This document shows, in pieces, positions 1 through 7,965 of a stretch of DNA of 20,960 bases. This DNA comes from Bacteroidota bacterium (GTDB taxonomy: Bacteria > Bacteroidota > Bacteroidia > Bacteroidales > Bacteroidaceae). The number at the start of each line of letters is the position of its first letter. Positions within the stretch are counted from its first letter, which is position 1. Position numbers and translations under genes: made by a program. Where the stretch lies: positions 1 through 20,960 of the forward strand of contig JAFABV010000097.1 of the NCBI GenBank assembly GCA_023425865.1, read 5' to 3'. The notes under the pieces were generated by a model, which saw only the letters and a list, made by a program, of their open reading frames with translations, was not told where the DNA came from and did no database searches.

Positions 1-61
1 TTGTTGGACGCTACCCTGTTCCGCATTGCGAATGTGAGGCTTTTGAGAAACAGGTGGCAGG

Positions 62-154
62 TTCCGTGCCATCCGCCATCGCAAAGCGATGATCCGCACT
101 ATCCAAATGTGCCGGATGGCAATTCCGAAAATTCCGTGTCATCCGTGTTAAAAA
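62..154 (+). repeat. 93-bp direct repeat, copy A (left flank of susCD)
   Basis: Every base from 62 to 154 recurs at 328-420, an offset of 266 bp. The unit begins TTCCGTGCCATCCGCCATCG and ends CATCCGTGTTAAAAA. Diverged copies in the opposite orientation lie right of the susC gene at 6280-6373 and 6554-6646. No credible protein is encoded; short open frames through it are repeat-derived. It looks like a non-coding intergenic repeat family; its function is not known to me. Confidence 0.9.
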
Positions 155-199
155 AACATGCGTGGTGGTGGCTATTTCCACGCAGCCCTTTGGCACGCA

Positions 200-420
200 G
201 GTGTTTTTTTTGCACGCAGAGGCGCAGAGAGGTGGGAGTTGTGCATCTGCGATGCAGAGGAGAGGATGGTAAGTAGAGAGCCGTCGGCCTGAGGAGAAAG
301 GGAGAAATAGAGAAAACGACGGCAGGTTTCCGTGCCATCCGCCATCGCAAAGCGATGATCCGCACTATCCAAATGTGCCGGATGGCAATTCCGAAAATTC
401 CGTGTCATCCGTGTTAAAAA
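200..420 (+). repeat. Left arm of a long imperfect inverted repeat around susCD
   Basis: This stretch holds a CGCAGAGGCGCAGAGAGG module, a GATGCAGAGGAGAGG module, a GGCCTGAGGAGAAAGGGAG module and then repeat copy B. The reverse complement of about 6554-6770 carries the same modules in the same order with scattered mismatches. The two arms therefore face each other across about 6.1 kb that contains only susC and susD as genes. I estimated similarity by eye and did not align it. Confidence 0.75.
328..420 (+). repeat. 93-bp direct repeat, copy B
   Basis: Identical to 62-154. Each copy is followed by an A-rich tract and then a related GGTGGTGG(T/C)TAT...CACGCAG module, so the two copies sit inside a larger tandem unit with a 266-bp period. 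Confidence 0.9.
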
Positions 421-554
421 GAAACCGCGCGAGGTGGTGGTTATCTCACGCAGGGAGATATTTGGCACGCGGAAGTGTGTTAACACATCACCCGGCAACA
501 CACAAACCATGACACACGCTCACGCAGCCCGTGGCACGGGACGACATAACAAAT

Positions 555-587
555 CAATCCCCGACAGCATGACGCCACCGGGGATTG
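555..587 (-). terminator. Probable terminator after susD
   Basis: On the minus strand, CAATCCCCG pairs perfectly with CGGGGATTG (9 bp, 15-nt loop) 31 bases beyond the susD stop codon. The downstream tail (ATTTGTTATG) is only moderately T-rich. It is the best candidate for ending the susCD transcript. Confidence 0.55.
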
Positions 588-617
588 TAGATTACCTATT
601 GTTCTGTGTACATCCAA

Positions 618-2339
618 TTAGTTACTCACGAGATTGTAGTAAACCTTCTTCGCCCAGAACAAGTTGGTGTAGTAACCCGTTGTCTCCTCGTAGTTCTTAG
701 AGATAGCTTCCTGCACATTCACTGAATTGTAGTTCAACTCATCGCTTGGATAAGGCAGGCGGTTGGGTGGCGTAGGATAGCTCGATATCTGCTTATCCTC
801 GGCGAAAGTAACCAGCGGATAACCCGTACGGCGTGTCACGTTCCATGCCTCCAACTCATTGATAAAGCCGAAATTCAGCCACAACTGGGTTGCCACGCAT
901 TCCTGTGTGGGCTGCCAGATATTTTCGGCATAAGCCTGAATCTCGGCGGCCGTAGGCTCTACCAGCGTACGGAACCCGTTGTAACTATCGTTGCCAGCTT
1001 TATAGAGCGAGCTGTTCTTCTTCAGATTCCAATAAAACTCGGTAGACAGTTTCACACCATTCACAAAGTTGGTCTTCGCGGTCTCGGCATTGGCCGTTAC
1101 ACCGTAACCCATCAGGTAAGCCTCGGCCTTGCTCAGGGCCACCTCAGCGGCACTGAGCCAAATGCCATGGAAGTTGGCGTTGCCCTGATAGGTAGTCCAG
1201 CCAGCCACGGCCTGAGAGTCTACATAGCAATAGTAGTTGGAAGAAGTAATACCACGAGAAACATATTCCTTGTTCTTGTTATCGGCTATCACCCCTATCT
1301 CTGTATCCGTGAGTTTCACGTCATAAGCCACATACTCGCCATCGGGGTTGCAGTCGTACATCACGGCGAGACGTGGGTCGGTGTTGGCATCAGGAATACC
1401 GTTTGCCGGCACGTGCATCGCGCTCAACATGGCCTGCGAACCAGAACCCTCGCCACGACCGGCAAGTGCTTGCGACAAACTCTTGCCAAAGTTAAAGTCA
1501 TCGGTCTGTGTGTCTGCCGTCACGCCCATGTTGTCGTCATTGCTTTCGATGAGCGGGTACTTGCTTGGATTGTTGAGTATTTCGGCAATGGCCGCGCGTG
1601 CCTCGTTGACACAGTCACCGTTTGTAGCGAGGTGGAGTGCTATACGCAGGCGCAGCGAGTTCACATACTTCTGCCACTTGCTGGCCTTACCGCCCGCCAT
1701 GGTATAGTCTTGGCGAGCCAGCGCGGCAAGCCCGGCGGCGTTGAGACTGCCTGCGGCGAAGTAGTCGCCCACCTCTTTCAGGTCTACCAGAATCTGCTTG
1801 TAGAGCACCACGTCATCGTCGTAGGCGCAGAGCGTCTTGGCGTGATTATAGTCGCTCGAACTCCAGAGCGTTCCAGCGCCGGTATAAGGCACGTCTCCCC
1901 AGATTGAGAGCACCTCATGGAGTTGAGACTCTACGAGGGTTCTGCCCAGCAGCTTGAAGATATAGTTCACACTCTTCTCGTCCTCAGTGAGTTTGTCGTA
2001 CGTCTGCTCCAGCAGGCGGTACTGCGTCACCATGTCATAGAAGTTTTGCCAGCGCGTATTGAAATAGCCCTCGCCGGCGCCTCTGTATCGTCCCTTGCCG
2101 TTTGAGTTGCCAATGACGCCAGAGAATGTTCCCGACGTGGTTGACTGAACATAATAGCGATAGTATAAGGGATTCATCCAAGTATTCCCCTTGTATAAGA
2201 TGCCGGTGAATACCTGCGACACACCAACCGTTGTAGTCTTGGAAGGATCAGGATACTTCTCATCATACGACGTCTCCGAGCATGCGGCGAGCGTCAACAA
2301 TGCCAATCCAGCAAAGACTTTATATATCATCTTATTCAT
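618..2339 (-). CDS. SusD/RagB-family nutrient-binding outer-membrane lipoprotein
   Basis: A 573-residue protein starting with a lipoprotein signal peptide: a short basic start, a hydrophobic stretch and the lipobox LAAC with Cys20 as lipidation site. Length, helical and aromatic-rich composition and position right after susC fit the SusD/RagB family, probably the SusD-like_2 branch. In this family the lipoprotein sits on the outer surface as a lid over the SusC barrel and captures a glycan or peptide ligand. It lies 39 bp downstream of susC on the same strand, so the two are surely co-transcribed. ATG at 2339 is taken as start; Met4 (2330) would also keep the signal peptide. The ligand cannot be predicted: no glycoside hydrolase, lyase, peptidase or regulator is adjacent. 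Confidence 0.93.
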   Translation of the reverse strand: MNKMIYKVFAGLALLTLAACSETSYDEKYPDPSKTTTVGVSQVFTGILYKGNTWMNPLYYRYYVQSTTSGTFSGVIGNSNGKGRYRGAGEGYFNTRWQNFYDMVTQYRLLEQTYDKLTEDEKSVNYIFKLLGRTLVESQLHEVLSIWGDVPYTGAGTLWSSSDYNHAKTLCAYDDDVVLYKQILVDLKEVGDYFAAGSLNAAGLAALARQDYTMAGGKASKWQKYVNSLRLRIALHLATNGDCVNEARAAIAEILNNPSKYPLIESNDDNMGVTADTQTDDFNFGKSLSQALAGRGEGSGSQAMLSAMHVPANGIPDANTDPRLAVMYDCNPDGEYVAYDVKLTDTEIGVIADNKNKEYVSRGITSSNYYCYVDSQAVAGWTTYQGNANFHGIWLSAAEVALSKAEAYLMGYGVTANAETAKTNFVNGVKLSTEFYWNLKKNSSLYKAGNDSYNGFRTLVEPTAAEIQAYAENIWQPTQECVATQLWLNFGFINELEAWNVTRRTGYPLVTFAEDKQISSYPTPPNRLPYPSDELNYNSVNVQEAISKNYEETTGYYTNLFWAKKVYYNLVSN

Positions 2340-2378
2340 AACGTTCCTAAATATTATGTGATTTCATTTTAGATTAAG

Positions 2379-5300
2379 TTAGAAGCTTGCGCGGAGCGAG
2401 AAACCAAAGGTGCGGGCACTTGCGGTAGAGCCGCCAATCTGGGCTTGATAAATCCAGTTGGTACCATCGGTAGCTTCAGAATCAAACAGTTTCATGCTGC
2501 GATAGATGTAGAACGGGTTGCGCGCAAAAGCCGAAACGGTAAGGCGGTTGCAGGCAAACTTCTTGGTGATCGACATAGGCAGCGTGTATGCCAGGCTTAT
2601 TTCGCGGCACTTCACATAGCTGTTCTTCTGAATGGCGTCGGCATAGCTCTGCGTAGAACTTGTACCCCAACCATACTGACTATCATTAATCTCAAACTGT
2701 GTCACCACCACGTCGTTGGGAGTACCGTCCTCCTTCACGCCCTTCTGAATGACACCGTTGTCCCAGAGATAATGGCCATTGTACTTGTCACCACGCTTGT
2801 AAGTGGGTGCCACCTTTGCCACCTCCTCGGCAGACAAAACGTGAATAGACCCCTTGTCGCTTACGTCTTCTTTATCACTGTAGTAGAAGATACCGCCCGA
2901 AGCATAGTCGCGTGCGCCTACGGCGTCGGTAATCGTACCAGCGTCCATCATATACTGCCACGGCAAGTTAAGCACGTCGCCACCAATGCGGAAGTCGAAG
3001 GTTACGTCCAGCTGGAAGTTCTTCCAGCTGAGTGAGGTGCCAAATCCACCAGTGGCACTCGGCATGGCATTACCCACCTTGTGGCGCTCAGACGTATCGG
3101 TAACATACAGACCGTTGTCGCCTACAATGTAATTTCCGTTCTCGTCGGTCTTCCAAGTATAAGCATACCAGTCGCCCATGGGCTCGCCGATATGCGACTC
3201 AAGACTTGCCGCGCCATTGTCTACCGTAAGGTGCGACAACACATCCAGTCCGTCGGCGAGCTTCTTCACCTTGTTCTTGTTCCAGGCGATATTCGCGCGT
3301 ACATCCCAACGCCAGTCTTTGGTGACAATCGGGGTACCATAGGCACTGATCTCCACACCTTTGTTGGTGAGGTTACCCACGTTCATCAGCATGCTCCTCG
3401 CACCCATCGACGCGGCCGAGGTGGTGCGTAGAATCTGGTCTTTCACATTGTTGGAATAGTAGTTGAACTCAAAGCCTAAACGATTCTTCAGGAACTTGCC
3501 TTCCACACCAATCTCAAACTCATGCTTGCGCTCGGGCTTGATGTTGTCGTTGCCTATGTTCACATCCACGTAGTTGTAGGTATAAGTCGTAGAACGGGTG
3601 AGCGAACCCTGATTGAAAGCGTTGTTGGCGCTGTAAGCGTCGGGAGAGTTACCCACAATACCGTACGACGCGCGAATCTTTCCATAATCCAACCACGACG
3701 GGTTCTTGTCCTTCAGCAGTTCTCCTATCAGCACGCTTGTGCTCACCGAGGGGTACCAATAGGTATTGTTGCCATGTTTCAGCGACGAGGTCTTCTCCTG
3801 ACGCAGACTACCTTCGAGGTATCCCCAACTGTCGTAGCCATAGCTCAGCGTGCCAAACATGGCCGTCTTCAGAAACTCGTACTTATACATCGAGCTGCCC
3901 TTGGTGCCCACCGAGGCGTTGAGGTGGAACCAGTTTTCCTGGCTCAGGCCCTGGCTGGTAGATACCGTTGAGGAGAACGAGCTCTCCTTACGGCCCGTCC
4001 ATCCCAAGATGGCCTGTATGTTATGCTTCTCGTAGAAAGTCTTGTCGAACATCAGCATCACGTCTCCGTAGATGGTCTTGAACTCGTAGTTCTGCAGCGC
4101 GTAAGAGTCGCTGTAGATGCCATCGGTAGAGTAGATATGAGAGTTCTCGGCATAGTTCTTGTTTTCAATCTTGTCAGTGGTCAGGTCGGCGGCAATTCTT
4201 CCGCTCAGTCTCAGACCGGGTATGATTTCCCATACAGGGTTCACCGAACCGATGAAACGGTTGTGGTCTTCTTCCTGCACCTTTCCGAAGATGTTCCAGA
4301 AATACTCACTCATGAGCGACGTAGAGCCCATGGGGCTGTACAAGAACTGCTCGTCGGGGGTGAGCGTGTTGTTGGTACCGCCGTTCACGGCAGCGATGCT
4401 GTTCATATAGCCCAGACTGGTCACCGTGTGGTCGCGTATATAAGCCACATCCGTAAATCCACCGAACATACCCGAATAGTTGTTCGTGAGTCGGCTGATG
4501 CGGTAAGGACGGTTTTTGATATACTGCGTCATGTACGTGGCCGCATAGTTCAGCTTGATGTTCTTCGTCACGTCAAACGCGCCGTTCAGGTTGAAGTTAT
4601 GCTTGTTGTTGTTCGAGTTATACTGCATAGCCCGCACGTCGTCGTAGGTGTAAGAGAACCGAACGTTGTTGCGCTGGGTACTGTTGACGATAGACACGTT
4701 GTACCCCTGGTTCACGCCCGTGCGGAAGATGTCGGCCCACTGGTTATGGTCGATGGGGGTGAAGGCCCGTTCCGTTCCATCAAAATAAGTCACCTTCTTG
4801 CTGGCATCGTAGCGTGCGCCGTAAGTGTAGATGGTTTCACGGTTGGTTGTCGTGATGGCGTTGCCGTTACGGTCGAGCCGCGTGTTACGGAATCCGGTCA
4901 GCGCCTGCTCACTGTCATTGCCCAGCACCCAGTTGTCATAACCCGGTCCAAACTCCTTCTGTATCTCGGGCATGTAAGCCACATAGTCAAAGCTCAGGTT
5001 GGCCGTAAAGTCTACCTGTGTACCCGAACCTTCCTTACCCTTCTTCGAGGTGATCATCACCACGCCGTTCATGGCCTCAGAACCATAGAGGGCAGAGGCG
5101 GCCGCACCTTTCAGAATAGAGATGCTCTCGATATTCTCAGGGTTGATATCCACCAATCGGTTCGAGTTGATGCGCTGGTTGGTCCAGTAGTCGTTGTTGT
5201 TGGTATCAGTGTTTCTGATGGGCACACCGTCCAGCACAATCAGCGGCTGCGTGGTACCGGTGATAGAAGACAGTCCGCGAACAGAGATAGAGATGGCCGA

Positions 5301-5795
5301 AGTGCCACCACCGGGAGCCGCCTGGATGCGCACGCCGGTAGCCTTACCATACAGGCCCGACGCTATCGACGATGAACCCGTGCGGTTCAGGTCTTCAGCG
5401 TTCACCACGCTGACAGCATATCCCAATTTCTTGGCGTCTTTACGAATACCCATGGCAGTAACCACCACCTCATTGAGGTTTTCGCCACTACCCTCTTCCA
5501 GAGTTACGTCAATCGTCGTCTTACCGGACACCGGCACGTTCTTGGTCTGATGGCCCAGATAGCTGAACTCCAATGTCGCATTGGGTGCGCAGCTGATTGA
5601 ATACTGACCGTCGACGTTAGTAACGGCTCCAGCCTTGGTACCCTGTACCCTGATGGTTGCGCCCACAATAGGGTCACCCGCTTGATCAGATACAGAACCT
5701 TTTACCATAATATCCTGTGCATACGTCACCATAGACGTCAGCACGAACATTACAGCTAAGCATGCTCTCAGTGAGAGCGAAAAGAAGTTCTTCAT
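2379..5795 (-). CDS. SusC/RagA-family TonB-dependent outer-membrane transporter
   Basis: A 1138-residue protein taken from ATG 5795, which gives a clean signal peptide ending about residue 27 (VTYAQ); the frame extends to a TTG at 5819 without adding a better start. After the signal comes a carboxypeptidase-regulatory-like beta domain (VKGSVSDQAGDPIVGATIRV), then the linker NEVVVTAMGIRKDAKKLGYA and a TonB plug domain with SVRGLSS, PLIVLDGVPI and ESISILKGAAASALYGSEAMNG (the last split here only as motif text). The remainder is a 22-strand-type barrel ending in Phe (SLRASF), as expected for barrel insertion. It forms the TonB-energised import channel for the ligand bound by the adjacent SusD-like protein. 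A promoter lies 60-90 bp upstream. Substrate unknown. Confidence 0.95.
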   Translation of the reverse strand: MKNFFSLSLRACLAVMFVLTSMVTYAQDIMVKGSVSDQAGDPIVGATIRVQGTKAGAVTNVDGQYSISCAPNATLEFSYLGHQTKNVPVSGKTTIDVTLEEGSGENLNEVVVTAMGIRKDAKKLGYAVSVVNAEDLNRTGSSSIASGLYGKATGVRIQAAPGGGTSAISISVRGLSSITGTTQPLIVLDGVPIRNTDTNNNDYWTNQRINSNRLVDINPENIESISILKGAAASALYGSEAMNGVVMITSKKGKEGSGTQVDFTANLSFDYVAYMPEIQKEFGPGYDNWVLGNDSEQALTGFRNTRLDRNGNAITTTNRETIYTYGARYDASKKVTYFDGTERAFTPIDHNQWADIFRTGVNQGYNVSIVNSTQRNNVRFSYTYDDVRAMQYNSNNNKHNFNLNGAFDVTKNIKLNYAATYMTQYIKNRPYRISRLTNNYSGMFGGFTDVAYIRDHTVTSLGYMNSIAAVNGGTNNTLTPDEQFLYSPMGSTSLMSEYFWNIFGKVQEEDHNRFIGSVNPVWEIIPGLRLSGRIAADLTTDKIENKNYAENSHIYSTDGIYSDSYALQNYEFKTIYGDVMLMFDKTFYEKHNIQAILGWTGRKESSFSSTVSTSQGLSQENWFHLNASVGTKGSSMYKYEFLKTAMFGTLSYGYDSWGYLEGSLRQEKTSSLKHGNNTYWYPSVSTSVLIGELLKDKNPSWLDYGKIRASYGIVGNSPDAYSANNAFNQGSLTRSTTYTYNYVDVNIGNDNIKPERKHEFEIGVEGKFLKNRLGFEFNYYSNNVKDQILRTTSAASMGARSMLMNVGNLTNKGVEISAYGTPIVTKDWRWDVRANIAWNKNKVKKLADGLDVLSHLTVDNGAASLESHIGEPMGDWYAYTWKTDENGNYIVGDNGLYVTDTSERHKVGNAMPSATGGFGTSLSWKNFQLDVTFDFRIGGDVLNLPWQYMMDAGTITDAVGARDYASGGIFYYSDKEDVSDKGSIHVLSAEEVAKVAPTYKRGDKYNGHYLWDNGVIQKGVKEDGTPNDVVVTQFEINDSQYGWGTSSTQSYADAIQKNSYVKCREISLAYTLPMSITKKFACNRLTVSAFARNPFYIYRSMKLFDSEATDGTNWIYQAQIGGSTASARTFGFSLRASF

Positions 5796-5855
5796 AATTG
5801 CTTGCGAATTAATAGTCAACTGAAATAGTAAAAGTATTTTAGGTTATTATCGCTG

Positions 5856-5886
5856 CAAATATAGAGAGAACTTTATTATGCCGCAA
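5856..5886 (-). promoter_or_regulatory. Bacteroidota-type promoter of susCD
   Basis: On the minus strand, TATATTTG (5856-5863) matches the -7 consensus TAnnTTTG. A -33 TTG lies at 5884-5886 with a 20-bp spacer. Transcription would start near 5849 and give a leader of about 54 nt before ATG 5795. No hybrid two-component or sigma/anti-sigma gene is nearby. Confidence 0.65.
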
Positions 5887-6171
5887 GAAAATTTCCAAAA
5901 ATATGATAAAATTACCGAAAAAATCTTGTTCCACAGCTGTATAACAGCCAAAAAATCAACTGACAACAGAGGTGGTATGCAGACGCTGGGCACCGCCTCC
6001 GGAGGTAGATATTGCAAAGCAAAACCAAATCTGAGGGTTTCGCTCGTGCCTCGCGAAGCCCTCAGCTGTTGAGCGGTGCCTCGCCGGGGCAATAGCACAT
6101 GCCGTAAGTCCTGAGAATGAGGGCCTCTCCGAGGTAAAGCTCTGCCTCTCTGCGTGCCACCTCTCGCCTCT

Positions 6172-6257
6172 GCATCGAAGATGCAAAACTCCAAACTCTC
6201 TGCGGCTCTGTGTGCCTAAAATAACTTCTGCATGGCCCCAAAAACCTCCGCGTGAAA
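6172..6257 (+). repeat. 86-bp segment of 274-bp tandem unit, copy 1
   Basis: Identical base for base to 6446-6531, starting GCATCGAAGATGCAAAACTC and ending CCTCCGCGTGAAA. GCATCGAAGATGC is itself a small palindrome (GCATC-GAA-GATGC). Confidence 0.88.
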
Positions 6258-6279
6258 CCTCCACCACCTTGCGTGGTTA

Positions 6280-6373
6280 TTTTTAACACGGATGACACGG
6301 AACTTTCGGAATTGCCATCCGGCACACTTTGATAGCACGGAGCATCGCTTTGCGATGGGCGGATGCCACGGAA
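6280..6373 (-). repeat. Inverted, diverged copy C of the 93-bp repeat
   Basis: The reverse complement resembles 62-154 with roughly ten differences. Conserved parts include TTTTTAACACGGATGACACG, CGGAATTGCCATCCGGCACA and CATCGCTTTGCGATG. The orientation is opposite to the copies left of susD. Confidence 0.8.
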
Positions 6374-6445
6374 CCTGCCTCACGTTTTCTCCCATTCTCC
6401 ATTCCTCCTCAGGCCGTAGGCCCTCTGCTTACCCCCCTTTCCTCC

Positions 6446-6531
6446 GCATCGAAGATGCAAAACTCCAAACTCTCTGCGGCTCTGTGTGCCTAAAATAACT
6501 TCTGCATGGCCCCAAAAACCTCCGCGTGAAA
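6446..6531 (+). repeat. 86-bp segment of 274-bp tandem unit, copy 2
   Basis: Exact copy of 6172-6257, offset 274 bp. A third, partial copy starts at 6720, again offset 274 bp, so the field was built by duplication of a ~274-bp unit. Confidence 0.88.
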
Positions 6532-6553
6532 TAACCATCACCTCGTGATGATA

Positions 6554-6646
6554 TTTTTAACACGGATGGCACGGAATTTTCGGAATTGCCGCCCGGCACA
6601 CCTTGATAAAACGGCTCATCGCGACGCGATGGCGGATGGAACGGAA
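6554..6646 (-). repeat. Inverted, diverged copy D of the 93-bp repeat
   Basis: Same orientation as copy C and offset 274 bp from it. It keeps TTTTTAACACGGATGGCACG and the CGGAATTGCC core. It is more diverged in the middle, where CATCGCGACGCGATG replaces the CATCGCTTTGCGATG palindrome. The palindromic form is retained although the bases changed, which hints at a conserved stem. Confidence 0.75.
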
Positions 6647-6719
6647 ACCTGCCGTCGTTTTCTCTATTACTCCCTTTCTCCTCAGGCCGTAGGCCCTCTG
6701 CTTACCACCCCCCTCCTCT

Positions 6720-6761
6720 GCATCGAAGATGCAAAACTCTAAACTCTCTGCGGCTCTGCGT
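6720..6761 (+). repeat. Partial third copy of the 274-bp unit
   Basis: GCATCGAAGATGCAAAACTC recurs at 6720 and the match continues with one change through CTCTCTGCGGCTCTG. After that it runs into poly-A instead of the TAAAATAACTTC seen in copies 1 and 2. Confidence 0.8.
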
Positions 6762-6890
6762 GCGAAAAAAAAAAAAACTGCATGCAAAAAAAAACTACCC
6801 TGCGTAAAAAAACAACTGCATGCAAAAAGCTACCTTGCGTGCAAAAACACCTGCGTGCAATAAAATACCCTGCATGCAAAAAAAAACAAC
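6757..6890. repeat. Degenerate TGC(A/G)TGCAAAAA array
   Basis: Seven occurrences of TGCATGC, TGCGTGC or TGCGT, each followed by a run of A, are spaced 15-22 bp apart. TGCATGCA is self-complementary. The A-runs have slightly regular phasing that could bend DNA. This is simple-sequence drift beside the 274-bp repeats; no coding function is credible. Confidence 0.7.
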
Positions 6891-6975
6891 TCACTCCACC
6901 GAGGCAAGAAGCATGCCCTCAAAAAGACTCCTACACCGCGAGGCGGCTCCAAATATTTTTCGACTCCATTTTGTT

Positions 6976-7005
6976 TTGTCGTTTTCCTGATTTGTGGTAT
7001 TTTTG
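6976..7005 (+). promoter_or_regulatory. Promoter of the DUF5715-like gene
   Basis: TATTTTTG (6998-7005) fits the -7 consensus TAnnTTTG, and a -33 TTTG ends at 6979 with an 18-bp spacer. The expected start site, about 7 nt after the -7 box, falls nearly on the ATG at 7014, so the mRNA would be leaderless or nearly so unless translation starts at Met10 (7041). Confidence 0.65.
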
Positions 7006-7013
7006 CAACTACA

Positions 7014-7811
7014 ATGAAAATAACGAAACGAAAATATCTGATGGGCTTCCTCGCCGTCACCGTGGTACTGGCCCTGACAAGATGCATATTCCCCGATATC
7101 GCGCGCGACCGCAAGGCCCCACTCCATGCCACCGCCGACAGCCTTGGCACCGGCCGTTCGGACACGGCCGCAAAGACCGACTCGCTGCCGCCCGCCCCCA
7201 CGGCGCGTGGCTCTCTGTTCTTCCACGCCGACGGCACGCCGGTGAAGAACCGCATCTACAGCGTGCCGGGATTCCAAGTGTCGTTCCCCGACCAGCAGGA
7301 CGTGCAACTTGAGGCCGCCATGCGCTGGGGCGTCAGTCCGGTGGCCGACCGCCACAACGCGGAGCGACGTAAAGACGAACTGGTGTTTGTCGGCAGCAAC
7401 CCATATTTCTTCGTCGACAAACTCAACAACAGCATTCCTTACCTTGTACCCCGTGCCTCGGTATTGCTCCAAGACATTGGGCGCGCCTTCTTCGACAGTC
7501 TGCAAATCAAGGGAATACCCTTGCACAAGGTCATCACCACCAGCGTGCTGCGCACCAAAGACGACGTACAGCGCCTGCGCAACAAGAACGGCAATGCCAC
7601 CGAAAACAGCTGTCACCTCTACGGCACCACCTTCGACGTGTGCTACAATCGCTACAAAACCGTGGAGGCGCCGGGCGAGCCACGACGTAAGGTGCAGAAC
7701 GACACGCTGAAATGGGTGCTCGCCGAGGTGCTGCGCGACATGCGCGAAAATAACCGCTGCTACGTGAAATACGAGGTAAAGCAGGGCTGTTTCCATATTA
7801 CAGTGAGGTAA
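7014..7811 (+). CDS. DUF5715-like envelope protein with M15 peptidase-like zinc motif
   Basis: A 265-residue protein with a hydrophobic N-terminal segment (about 9-22) ending in LTRC. This is either a signal anchor or an imperfect lipobox, since Arg at -1 is unusual. A Pro/Thr-rich linker to about residue 67 follows, then a globular domain. It resembles Bacteroidales DUF5715 proteins from memory. Seen in the sequence: TSVLRT at 176-181, SCHLYGTTFD at 199-208 and CFHITV at 259-264. These match in order the M15 D-Ala-D-Ala peptidase motifs SxRS, SxHxxGxxxD and the final WHF-like His, giving zinc ligands His201, Asp208 and His261. The catalytic Glu is less clear (Glu254 or Glu238). Inference: a periplasmic peptidoglycan-related metallopeptidase or a relic of one. 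It stands alone on the plus strand with its own promoter. Confidence 0.78.
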   Translation: MKITKRKYLMGFLAVTVVLALTRCIFPDIARDRKAPLHATADSLGTGRSDTAAKTDSLPPAPTARGSLFFHADGTPVKNRIYSVPGFQVSFPDQQDVQLEAAMRWGVSPVADRHNAERRKDELVFVGSNPYFFVDKLNNSIPYLVPRASVLLQDIGRAFFDSLQIKGIPLHKVITTSVLRTKDDVQRLRNKNGNATENSCHLYGTTFDVCYNRYKTVEAPGEPRRKVQNDTLKWVLAEVLRDMRENNRCYVKYEVKQGCFHITVR

Positions 7812-7873
7812 CAGGTGCCGCCCGGACCACAGCGGCGCGGCCGACAACGGTTCTCGCAGCGCCGTTATCGACT

Positions 7874-7965
7874 GATGGTTTTATATAGAATGACCCGATG
7901 GTTTTATATAGAACCATTCGATGGTTCTGTATGAAATCATTCGATGATTCTGTATAGAATTATAA
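7874..7965. repeat. Four tandem 23-bp repeats, partly palindromic
   Basis: GATGGTT or GATGATT starts at 7874, 7897, 7920 and 7943, exactly 23 bp apart. Units follow GATGGTTTTATATAGAA plus a variable six bases. The second unit reads ATGGTTTTATATAGAACCAT, a near-perfect palindrome, so single units can form hairpins. The array lies just after the stop of the DUF5715-like gene. Confidence 0.85.

Larger units (their letters stand above)
5887..7013. other. Gene-free repeat field between susC and the DUF5715-like gene
   Basis: About 1.1 kb without a believable gene. It starts AT-rich upstream of the susC promoter. From about 6050 it consists of composite repeats: three units in a 274-bp period, two inverted copies of the left-flank repeat, and a TGCATGC/poly-A array. 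It ends with the promoter at 6976-7005. Open frames here are short, overlapping and rich in Arg, Cys and Trp, as expected from repeats. Confidence 0.8.

Noticed and set aside
1..276. Open frame of 91 codons running through the left repeat
   Set aside because: It spans the non-coding repeat, is rich in Trp, Arg, Cys and Pro, and has overlapping frames of similar quality on the other strand.
4023..5375. Plus-strand frame of 450 codons opposite susC
   Set aside because: A shadow of the clear SusC coding sequence: Val/His-rich composition and no recognisable domain. The same applies to the 508-codon frame opposite porX (9257-10783).
5847..6325. Several overlapping minus-strand frames of 87-115 codons
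   Set aside because: They lie in tandem repeats and in the susC upstream region, overlap each other, and show no domain or normal composition.
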